A DNA stretch of 64,000 nucleotides from Acidovorax sp. SUPP3334 (lineage in GTDB: Bacteria > Pseudomonadota > Gammaproteobacteria > Burkholderiales > Burkholderiaceae_C): assembly GCF_030159055.1 (NCBI RefSeq), contig NZ_BQXQ01000012.1, forward strand, positions 1 through 64,000, read 5' to 3'. This document shows positions 1 through 7,531 of the stretch, in pieces. The stretch's first letter is position 1. Each line of letters begins with the position of its first letter. A program made the translations under genes and the position numbers. The notes beneath the pieces are model-generated. The model was not told the DNA's origin and did not search any database. It worked only from the letters and a program-made list of their open reading frames with translations.

Positions 1-51
1 TCGCTCCTCGTCAGAGAGCGCCAACTCGACCTTCGGTCTGCCCATTCTCAT
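1..51 (-). CDS. IS630-type transposase, N-terminal fragment (runs off window)
   Basis: Seventeen codons are visible, beginning ATG at 51 and reading MRMGRPKVELALSDEER. A start with MGRP followed by an E/L-rich stretch and SDEER is typical of the N-terminal helix-turn-helix region of IS630-family (DDE) transposases. The gene continues off the left edge, so its completeness is unknown. The family call is by N-terminal resemblance only. Confidence 0.5.
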   Translation of the reverse strand, partial: MRMGRPKVELALSDEER

Positions 52-125
52 CGCGGTATCTCCGGTTCCAACATACCTCAATGGCATGCACGATTAATGC
101 CAGAAAATAACGGGACGGGACACTA
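1..125 (-). mobile_element. IS630-family element, one end only
   Basis: This is one end of an insertion sequence that continues beyond the left window edge. The minus strand opens a transposase reading frame at 51. Between that start and about 123 lies a short terminal region ending in a CTAG tetranucleotide (123-126). IS630-family elements characteristically insert at CTAG and duplicate the TA, so the element boundary is placed at 124-125. Plus-strand sequence from 127 onward belongs to a different (IS481) transposase, which supports a real insertion junction here. The exact inverted repeat cannot be confirmed without the other end. Confidence 0.6.
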
Positions 126-126
126 G

Positions 127-300
127 ACCTGTTTGCGCGAGTGGGCCTATGGGCGCGTATGGGCTAACAGCAAGGAACGCACAACATGGTTGCCTGCGTT
201 CCTGAGCTACTACAACGCCAGAAGGCCCCACTCGGCCTTGGGCTACAGACCTCCAGCTTCCCGACTTGCCGGGTATAACCTATTGCAACTCGACAGTTAG
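127..300 (+). pseudogene. IS481-family transposase, C-terminal remnant
   Basis: A plus-strand reading frame ends at the TAG at 298-300 and encodes the end of an IS481-type DDE transposase. The diagnostic stretch is FLSYYNARRPHSALGYRPPA, followed by SRL and the terminal LLQLDS. Only about 57 codons remain. The 5' part of the gene was lost or displaced where the IS630-type element joins at 124-126. No start codon or catalytic DDE residues apart from this tail are present, so the gene is dead. The interval 301-530 between it and the next gene holds no recognisable gene. Confidence 0.8.
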
Positions 301-530
301 GTAGCGTGTGGCGATCCATCGGAGCGTGTTCCCGCCCTCAAAGATGGCGATGAACCCAAGCGCAGGCTACGGCTTTACAACCTGGCTTTCGTCCCTACCT
401 CTCCTCTATCGCCGTGTAGGAAGATCTGTCACGGACTGCCCGTGGATCGCCTTTGGCCGCAACGGCAGGGCTCTCACCGATGCGCGATGAACTGCGGCCC
501 TATATCAACCCCACCCGGAGAAAACTTCCC

Positions 531-1694
531 ATGCTGAATTTCGACTTCCACAACCCCACCCACATCGCTTTCGGAAAAGGCCGCATCGCCGACCTGGATC
601 GGCTGGCCCCGGCGCAGGCCAAGGTCTTGATCCTGGTGGGCGGTGCCAGTGCCGAGAAGACCGGCACGCTGGCCGAGGTGCGGGCGGCGCTGGGTGCGCG
701 CCAGCACGCCACGTTCGCGGGCATCGAGCCCAATCCGAGCTACGAGACGTCGATGAACGCCGTGGCGCAGATTCGTGAGGGCGGGTTCGATTTTCTGCTC
801 GCGGTGGGTGGTGGCTCGGTGATCGACGCGGTGAAGTTCATCGCCGCGGCCGTGCCGTTCGAGGCGGGCGACCCGTGGACCATTCTGGAAAAGCGCGGCA
901 GCAATATCGCCCGTGCGCTGCCGTTCGGCACGGTGCTGACCTTGCCCGCCACGGGTTCCGAAATGAACAACGGCGGCGTGATCACGCACCGCGCCAAGGG
1001 CGCCAAGCTGGCGTTCGGCAGCTCGCACACCTACCCGGTGTTCTCGGTGCTGGACCCCACCAAGACCTACACCCTGCCGCCGCAGCAACTGGCCAATGGC
1101 GTGGTCGATGCCTTCGTGCACACGGTGGAGCAGTACCTCACCTACCCCGTGGACGGCGCCGTGCAGGACCGCTTCGCCGAAGGCATTCTGCAAACGCTGA
1201 TCGACGTGGGCCCGCGCATTCTGGCCGCGCCCGAGCCGGTATATGACGACCGCGCGAACCTGATGTGGACCGCCACGCTCGCGCTCAACGGCCTGATCGG
1301 CGCCGGCGTGCCGCAGGACTGGGCCACGCACATGATCGGCCACGAACTCACCGCGCTGCACGGCATCGACCATGCGCGCACGCTGGCCGTGGTGCTGCCA
1401 TCGCTGCTGCAGGCGCAGCGGGGCCCCAAGCGGGCCAAGCTGCTGCAGTACGGCGAGCGCGTCTGGGGGATTCGTTCGGGCACCGAGGATGAGCGCATCG
1501 ATGCCGCCATCGCCGCCACGCGCGACTTCTTCGAGCGCATGGGTATCCCCACCCGCCTGTCGGCCTACGGGGTGGGCGCGGAAAGCGTGGACACGCTGGT
1601 GGCGCAACTGGAGGCGCACGGAATGGTGCGGCTGGGCGAGCACCGCGATGTGACGCCCGAGGTCAGCCGCCGCGTGCTCGAAGCAGCGCTGTGA
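531..1694 (+). CDS. yqhD: YqhD-type NADPH-dependent aldehyde/alcohol reductase
   Basis: The 387-residue protein aligns along its whole length with the E. coli YqhD group of iron-containing (group III) alcohol dehydrogenases, which reduce short-chain and reactive aldehydes in the cytosol using NADPH. A GGGS nucleotide-binding loop lies at residues 93-96. The probable metal ligands Asp193, His197 and His281, plus a histidine from the HMIGHEL segment (267-271), are all present. An upstream in-frame ATG exists at 453. The start at 531 is preferred because GGAGAAA precedes it and because the MLNFDFHNPT start matches the family. Its likely role is detoxification of aldehydes such as methylglyoxal or lipid-peroxidation products. 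The next gene, a DJ-1-type protein, fits such a pairing. Confidence 0.93.
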   Translation: MLNFDFHNPTHIAFGKGRIADLDRLAPAQAKVLILVGGASAEKTGTLAEVRAALGARQHATFAGIEPNPSYETSMNAVAQIREGGFDFLLAVGGGSVIDAVKFIAAAVPFEAGDPWTILEKRGSNIARALPFGTVLTLPATGSEMNNGGVITHRAKGAKLAFGSSHTYPVFSVLDPTKTYTLPPQQLANGVVDAFVHTVEQYLTYPVDGAVQDRFAEGILQTLIDVGPRILAAPEPVYDDRANLMWTATLALNGLIGAGVPQDWATHMIGHELTALHGIDHARTLAVVLPSLLQAQRGPKRAKLLQYGERVWGIRSGTEDERIDAAIAATRDFFERMGIPTRLSAYGVGAESVDTLVAQLEAHGMVRLGEHRDVTPEVSRRVLEAAL

Positions 1695-1878
1695 GGCGGC
1701 CTGGCGCGATGTAGGGCGGGTGGTCGGAGACGTTCGCTCACCTTTTTCGAAGGCCGCGTCTCTTTCTTTTGCGGGGCGCGACCCCAAATGCCTTCACTGC
1801 GCGCCGGCGATCACGCCAGCCTCGACCTACTTCCACTTCCACTCCATTCGTCTTCGACCCCTTTACGAAAGCACAGCC

Positions 1879-2562
1879 ATGGCAAAGAAAATCCTGATGG
1901 TCCTCACCTCCCACGACCAGTTGGGCGATACCGGCAAGAAGACCGGCTTCTGGCTCGAAGAATTCGCCGCGCCCTATTACGTGTTCAAGGACGCCGGCGC
2001 CGAGATCACGCTCGCATCGCCCAAGGGCGGCCAGCCCCCTCTGGACCCCAAGAGCGACGAGCCCGATGCGCAGACCGACGCCACGCGCCGCTTCAAGACC
2101 GACACCGAGGCGCAAAAGCACCTCGCCAGCACGCTTCCGCTGTCCGGCATGAACCCGGACGACTTCGACGCCGTGTTCTACCCCGGCGGCCACGGCCCTC
2201 TGTGGGACCTGGCGGAAGATGCCCAGTCGATCGCGCTGATCGAAAACACCTTCGCGGACCGCAAGCCGCTGGCCCTGGTGTGCCACGCCCCAGGCGTGCT
2301 GCGCCACACCAAGACCGTGGGCGGCCTGCCGCTGGTGCAGGGCCGCAAGGTGACCGGCTTCACCAACACCGAGGAAGAGGGCGTGCAGCTCACCAAGGTC
2401 GTGCCCTTCCTGGTGGAGGACATGCTCAAGGAGCGCGGCGGCCAATACGCCAAAGGCCCCGACTGGGCGCCCTTCGTGCTGACCGATGGCTTGCTGGTGA
2501 CGGGGCAGAACCCCGCATCGTCCGAGCCGGCGGCGCATGCGCTGCTGAAGCTGTTGGGCTGA
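1879..2562 (+). CDS. DJ-1/PfpI (Hsp31-like) type-1 glutamine amidotransferase-domain protein
   Basis: The 227-residue protein has the class I amidotransferase-like fold. The nucleophile elbow LVCHAPGVL places Cys135 and His136, and Glu28 is the likely third active-site residue. It belongs to the Hsp31/YhbO side of the family, whose members act as glutathione-independent glyoxalases or protein deglycases. The activity here is inferred. The start is at MAKKILMVLT because the longer upstream frame is out of character for the family. It lies about 180 bp downstream of the aldehyde reductase on the same strand, and both could serve defence against reactive carbonyls. A strong terminator follows. 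Confidence 0.87.
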   Translation: MAKKILMVLTSHDQLGDTGKKTGFWLEEFAAPYYVFKDAGAEITLASPKGGQPPLDPKSDEPDAQTDATRRFKTDTEAQKHLASTLPLSGMNPDDFDAVFYPGGHGPLWDLAEDAQSIALIENTFADRKPLALVCHAPGVLRHTKTVGGLPLVQGRKVTGFTNTEEEGVQLTKVVPFLVEDMLKERGGQYAKGPDWAPFVLTDGLLVTGQNPASSEPAAHALLKLLG

Positions 2563-2593
2563 GTTCACACGAACCTGCTTACGCAGGCCATCG

Positions 2594-2635
2594 CAAAGCC
2601 CCCAGGCGGATGCCCGCCTGGGGGCTTTGTTTTGT
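2594..2635 (+). terminator. Rho-independent terminator after the DJ-1-like gene
   Basis: A perfect 15-bp inverted repeat (arms 2594-2608 and 2615-2629) with a 6-nt loop is followed by a T-rich run (TTTGTTTTGTT). It begins about 30 nt after the stop codon at 2562 and marks the border between GC-rich host-like sequence and the AT-rich insert to the right. Confidence 0.9.
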
Positions 2636-2639
2636 TGGA

Positions 2640-2821
2640 ATGTTTTTTGCATATTAAATAAATTGATTTCAATCATGTATTGAATTTGCAGTCTGTAGAT
2701 AAGGCGTTCTACTGGCTTGCATAAAAAAAATCGAAATCATCGCGGAAATTTTTCGCATGATGGGGCTATCATTTAAATTCTTGGAAAGAGATTCTTCTTG
2801 ATGGGTAAATAATTAGTAGCC
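2640..2821 (+). promoter_or_regulatory. AT-rich upstream region of the flavin monooxygenase gene
   Basis: This 180-bp stretch is strikingly AT-rich against the surrounding sequence and contains no open gene. It includes an imperfect inverted repeat at 2737-2760 (outer arms TCAT/ATGA, inner GCG-GAA/TTC-GC) that could be an operator. Several -10-like hexamers occur, but none has a convincing partner at proper spacing, so no promoter is assigned. No clear Shine-Dalgarno sequence precedes the ATG at 2822. Confidence 0.35.
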
Positions 2822-4078
2822 ATGAAAAATATAGTCATTGTGGGAGGTGGAATATCAGGGCTCACCTTGGCACTCGCTCTGCATTTGAAGGGTATTAATG
2901 CAAAGGTGTTTGAGGCCGCTCCAAAAATAAAGCCCCTTGGTGTCGGCATCAATCTCCAGTCCTATGCGGTAGAAATACTGCATAAACTCGGGGTATTGGA
3001 CAGAATCGCGCATCAGGCCATCCTCACCCAGGAGATGGCATTTTTCAACCGGCAAGGGCAACAAATCCATGCGTTGCCCTTGGGGCGATACGGCGGCCAC
3101 CCATACCCTCAGATATCTGTACATCGGGGAGTATTGCAGCAGACATTATTGGAAGTGGCGAAGGAAAGGTTGGGGGATCAATTCCTTTTCACCGGCCATT
3201 CATTCATCTCTGCAGCCCAGGAGGGTCGTTGCCTTCGGGCGAATTTTTTGACGGCGGCGGGAGAGAAAACGATTTGCCAAGTGGAATGTGATGCCCTCAT
3301 CGGCGCCGATGGCATCCATTCAAGGGTGTATCGATCAGCCTTTCCCGAGGGGCCTCCACTGCGGGAGGTGGGCGTTCAGATGTGGCGTGGCATGACGGTG
3401 GCGCCCTGCTTTCTGACAGGGGCGACCATGGCACGGGTCGGCGTGCCCTCGCACGGAAAACTGGTCATCTACCCCGTCAAGAACAACGTCAATGCCCAAG
3501 GTGACCAACTCATCAACTGGGTCGCTGAAATCGACTCGGAGATTTACAAAAAAACGGAGGCGCCCGCCCTTCAACACAAAGAATATCTCGTTGATTTCTT
3601 TGCCTCCCGAAAATTCGACTGGATCAATATCCCGGAGCTGATCGGCCAATCGGTGGCTCCGATCATCAGTATGCCCATGATGGACCGTGATCCGGTCGAA
3701 CGATGGCAGTCCGGATGCATCACGCTGATCGGCGACGCCGCCCATCCGATGGCTCCCGTGGGTTCGAATGGCGCTGGGCAGGCGCTGTTGGACGCTTACA
3801 GCCTGAGTGTCAGGCTTGCTGAAGACAGCGTGGAAGAGGCTTTCCGGGCTTATGAAAATGAACGCCGTCCCCTGACTTCGAATATCGTGATGACCGACCG
3901 GCAGGGCATTCCGGACCAATTAATAGACATTGTTGACCGAAGAACCGGCGGACGCGCTTTTGCAAAAATAGAAGAAGTTCTCTCTCCAGAAGAGGCTGTC
4001 CGATGGGCCACGCCGGATTATCAGGCCCGGCCGTGGGATTCGAAAAACCAGGGTGCCGGATTGTTGACCCATGCATGA
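2822..4078 (+). CDS. PhzS-like FAD-dependent aromatic monooxygenase
   Basis: The 418-residue class A flavoprotein monooxygenase has the FAD dinucleotide motif GGGISG at residues 8-13, the DG motif (ALIGADGIHS) near 158-167 and the GD motif (LIGDAAHPMAP) near 302. The overall pattern (PLGVGINLQ, PQISVHRG, MWRGMT, MMDRDP, GSNGAGQALLD) resembles the phenazine hydroxylase PhzS and its relatives more than salicylate hydroxylases. Such enzymes hydroxylate, often decarboxylatively, small aromatic acids. The gene has visibly lower GC than its neighbours and sits 48 bp before a chorismate lyase-like gene. A coupled pathway from chorismate to a hydroxylated benzoate or quinol is therefore plausible but unproven. 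Confidence 0.83.
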   Translation: MKNIVIVGGGISGLTLALALHLKGINAKVFEAAPKIKPLGVGINLQSYAVEILHKLGVLDRIAHQAILTQEMAFFNRQGQQIHALPLGRYGGHPYPQISVHRGVLQQTLLEVAKERLGDQFLFTGHSFISAAQEGRCLRANFLTAAGEKTICQVECDALIGADGIHSRVYRSAFPEGPPLREVGVQMWRGMTVAPCFLTGATMARVGVPSHGKLVIYPVKNNVNAQGDQLINWVAEIDSEIYKKTEAPALQHKEYLVDFFASRKFDWINIPELIGQSVAPIISMPMMDRDPVERWQSGCITLIGDAAHPMAPVGSNGAGQALLDAYSLSVRLAEDSVEEAFRAYENERRPLTSNIVMTDRQGIPDQLIDIVDRRTGGRAFAKIEEVLSPEEAVRWATPDYQARPWDSKNQGAGLLTHA

Positions 4079-4126
4079 GATGGATGGCCTTGATCGGCGC
4101 GAACGGATGAAATTGGATTTGCAACC

Positions 4127-4741
4127 ATGAATGAAAAAATGCTGAGCGCTAAATTCTCGACAAACTGGGTGTCTTTTCCTCTCCAGGCCTTTCCGGAAGA
4201 CAAATTGACCTGGCTTTTCGCGCCGGGGTCGCTCACATTGAAAGTCAAAGCACTGGGCGACTATTCGCTGGAGGTGGTGGACCAGCGAGTTGCACCGGCA
4301 GATCATTTTGATGCGCATGCGCTGCGTCTGGCAGCCGGCTCCCCCGTTTGGACACGCGAAGTGTTGATGCGGATCAATGGCGTGCCCTGCATCGCCGCGC
4401 GGAGCGTGACGGGGATCCACGCGCTTCAAGGGCCCTGGGCGGAACTGGCGGATTACGGCCAGCGGCCCTTGGGAGACCTGCTACACCAGCATCGACTTGG
4501 CCCTGACGCTGTCACCCGTATGCCTTTCGAATGCGCGGAGCTCAGTCCTGGCGACCCTCTGAGCCTGCTTTCTCGCCGCTTTGACACTGATAGCGAATCG
4601 CTGTTCGCGCGACGCTCCGCATTCGTTCGCCGCCAAACCCCCTTGCTGGTCAGCGAGTGTTTTCTGCAAGGGTTCTGGCGCACGGTGGCGCTCCTGCCGA
4701 GTAGCACGCTGCAGGATAGTGCGGAGACGGGGCCCATCTGA
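4127..4741 (+). CDS. Chorismate lyase-like (UbiC-family) protein
   Basis: The 204-residue protein matches the chorismate-pyruvate lyase fold. It has WLFAPGSLT near the N-terminus, TREVLMRINGVPCIAARSV in the middle, PLGDLL, and a C-terminal FARRSAFVRRQTPLLVSECFL block containing the conserved RRS and LVxExFL residues. The family converts chorismate to 4-hydroxybenzoate and pyruvate. A housekeeping ubiC normally sits next to ubiA. This copy instead follows a flavin monooxygenase and has atypical base composition, so it probably supplies a hydroxybenzoate for a specialised product. An alternative start lies 12 nt downstream. The 130-bp gap to the convergent LysR gene holds nothing recognisable. 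Confidence 0.75.
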   Translation: MNEKMLSAKFSTNWVSFPLQAFPEDKLTWLFAPGSLTLKVKALGDYSLEVVDQRVAPADHFDAHALRLAAGSPVWTREVLMRINGVPCIAARSVTGIHALQGPWAELADYGQRPLGDLLHQHRLGPDAVTRMPFECAELSPGDPLSLLSRRFDTDSESLFARRSAFVRRQTPLLVSECFLQGFWRTVALLPSSTLQDSAETGPI

Positions 4742-4871
4742 TCTGTAGACCGCCCTGTTTCGGAAAAACAAGGCCCGCGCGGCCGTCGCACCGCTGGAGG
4801 CGATCAAAGGGGTAGCACATCCATGGGAGGACCGGTCTCGCGAACGCCGGTAACGAACAGCGCTTTCTGCC

Positions 4872-5774
4872 CTACAGCGGCAGGATGCCCGGCAGCAGCG
4901 GCCGGTCCAGCCGCTGGCGCCACCATTTGAGCGCCTCCCCCATGTGGTCGGGCTTCCACGCGAGCCAGAAGGTTTCGTCGGGCCGGGATTCCTCTACCGG
5001 CAGCTCCACCAGCACGCCCGTTTCCAGTTCCACGCTAATGCACGCGCGCGGCAGAAAGCCGTGGCCCAGGCCTGCGGCCTGGCAGGCGATCTTGGCCTGC
5101 ATCGATGGCACGGTGATGCGGCGCTGGCCCGATTGCAGGCCCACCGTGCGGTCGGTGAGCGAGCGCGCGCCGTCGCCTACCACCACCGCCGTGTGGTCCA
5201 GCAGGTCGGCGCGGGTCAGCGGGCGCTGCAATTGCGCCAGCGGGTGAGTGGCCGTCACGCAGAACGCGAAGGCCAGGCTGCCCACCGCCGCCGCCTTGTA
5301 GCCGCCGCCCGGCGGCCCTTCGCCTGCAGCCACGACGATGTCCGCGCGGCCTTCGCGCAGTGCCTCCCACGTTCCGGTGAGCGCCTCGCAGCCGATGCGC
5401 AAGCGCGTGCCGCAGTGCAGGTCTTCGAAGGCGCAGATGTCCTGATTGAAGGCGCTGGTGGGGATGAGCGAGTCGTGCACCAGCCGCAGCTCCGACTCGA
5501 ACCCGGTGGCGATCTGCCGCATGCGCGATTCCAGCTGGTGCGCGGCGGTGAGCAGCCAGCGGCCTTCCTTGAGCATCTCCTGGCCTGCGGGCGTGAGCGC
5601 CACGCGCGGGCCGTTGCGCGTGAAGAGGGCGATGCCCAGTTGCTCTTCCAACTTGCCGATGGCGTACGAAATGGTGGAGGGCACCTTGTGCAGCCGCTCC
5701 GAGGCGCCGGCGAAGGAGCCGTGGCGGGCGATGGCGTCCACCAGTTCGATGGCTTCGAGGGTGAGTTTCAGCAT
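4872..5774 (-). CDS. LysR-family transcriptional regulator
   Basis: The 300-residue protein has an N-terminal winged helix-turn-helix (residues 1-60: AIARHGSFAGASERLHKVP then STISYAIGKLEEQLG) followed by a periplasmic-binding-like effector domain. It is transcribed away from the pirin gene, the usual arrangement for a LysR protein controlling its neighbour. A perfect 7-7-7 palindrome stands 22 nt upstream of its start. Pirin genes with a divergent lysR are a common betaproteobacterial arrangement. The inducer is unknown. The likely targets are its own gene and the pirin-to-MFS run on the other strand. Confidence 0.92.
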   Translation of the reverse strand: MLKLTLEAIELVDAIARHGSFAGASERLHKVPSTISYAIGKLEEQLGIALFTRNGPRVALTPAGQEMLKEGRWLLTAAHQLESRMRQIATGFESELRLVHDSLIPTSAFNQDICAFEDLHCGTRLRIGCEALTGTWEALREGRADIVVAAGEGPPGGGYKAAAVGSLAFAFCVTATHPLAQLQRPLTRADLLDHTAVVVGDGARSLTDRTVGLQSGQRRITVPSMQAKIACQAAGLGHGFLPRACISVELETGVLVELPVEESRPDETFWLAWKPDHMGEALKWWRQRLDRPLLPGILPL

Positions 5775-5795
5775 GGCTTGCGGGCGATGGATTGA

Positions 5796-5816
5796 ATCAT
5801 CGAAATTATCGATGAT
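5796..5816. promoter_or_regulatory. Palindromic LysR-type operator candidate
   Basis: The arms ATCATCG (5796-5802) and CGATGAT (5810-5816) are perfect inverted repeats separated by the AT-only spacer AAATTAT. This contains the T-N11-A geometry typical of LysR-type binding sites. It lies in the divergent interval between the lysR start (5774) and the pirin start (5961), about 145 nt before the latter. Confidence 0.65.
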
Positions 5817-5960
5817 GAATGGCGAAACCTTTCAACCTGAGGCCCTGCCTGCTGCGGGATACTTTCTTCACCGCAGCACTGAAGCCCAATGAAATCAAGG
5901 AGATTTCAGCGAGAAGCCCACAGTGTGAATTTCATCGAAGACCCCGAAAGGAAACGCACC

Positions 5961-6689
<729 letters not shown>

Positions 6690-6791
6690 TGTGTGATGAG
6701 GGGCGGCCCTGCCGCCGCCCCTTCCAGCCTTTCTCGTTTCTTCGGCCTCCCGCCTTTTTTCTTCATTCCACCGACATTCCGGAGCTTCACC

Positions 6792-7487
6792 ATGACCGCT
6801 GCAACCACCACCCAAGCCAACGCCAGGAACACCGCCAAGCCGGTCGCCACCGCCACCCCCGGCGCCATGCTGCTCAATCCGCACGACCACACGCTGGTGA
6901 TGATCGACTTCCAGTCCCAGATGGCGTTTGCCACGCACTCCATCGATGCGATCACGCTGCGCTCCAACGCCGGTCTGGTGGCCAGTGCGGCGGCCGGCTT
7001 CGGGGTGTCGACGATCCTGACCACCGTGGCGGAAAAGAGCTTCAGCGGCCCGATGTTCGACGAAGTGACCGCACCGTTTCCCGGCCAGGCGCTGCTGGAC
7101 CGCACATCGATGAACACCTGGGAAGACGAGGCCGTGATCCGCCGCATCAACGAGATCGGCAAGCCGCGCATCGTGCTGGCCGGCCTGTGGACCAGCGTGT
7201 GCATCGTGGGCCCGGCGCTGTCGGCGCTCGACCAGGGCTTCGAGGTGTACGTGATCGCCGATGCCAGCGGCGACATCTCCGCCGAAGCGCACCACCGCGC
7301 CATGGAGCGCATGGTGCAGGCCGGTGCCCGCCCCATCACGTCGCTGCAATACCTGCTGGAGCTGCAACGCGACTGGGCGCGCACGGAAACGTACGACATG
7401 ACGACGGGCATCGCCAGGAAGTTCGGCGGCGGCTATGGTCTGGGCATCACCTACGCCAAAGCCATGTTCAACGCCCACGAGGGTTGA
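6792..7487 (+). CDS. Isochorismatase-family (YcaC-like) cysteine hydrolase
   Basis: The 231-residue protein has the cysteine hydrolase fold. The catalytic Asp39 lies in LVMIDFQSQ and the nucleophile Cys137 in GLWTSVCIVGPALSAL. The length and the C-terminal ELQRDWAR segment resemble YcaC-type hydrolases of unknown substrate rather than true isochorismatases. A 25-residue disordered N-terminus precedes the domain. GGAG at 6781 supports the start at 6792. It lies 102 bp after pirin and 44 bp before an amidohydrolase gene, suggesting one regulon. Confidence 0.88.
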   Translation: MTAATTTQANARNTAKPVATATPGAMLLNPHDHTLVMIDFQSQMAFATHSIDAITLRSNAGLVASAAAGFGVSTILTTVAEKSFSGPMFDEVTAPFPGQALLDRTSMNTWEDEAVIRRINEIGKPRIVLAGLWTSVCIVGPALSALDQGFEVYVIADASGDISAEAHHRAMERMVQAGARPITSLQYLLELQRDWARTETYDMTTGIARKFGGGYGLGITYAKAMFNAHEG

Positions 7488-7531
7488 AAGAACGCTCCCT
7501 TCGCGTTGCCGATCCCCCAAGGAACCTGCCC

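Noticed and set aside
308-490. Plus-strand open frame of 60 codons before the aldehyde reductase
   Set aside because: No family resemblance or ribosome-binding site, and it overlaps the upstream frame extension. It lies in IS-flanking sequence.
453-530. Extended N-terminus of the YqhD-like protein
   Set aside because: The extra 26 residues do not match the family. The ATG at 531 has a good Shine-Dalgarno and the conserved start.
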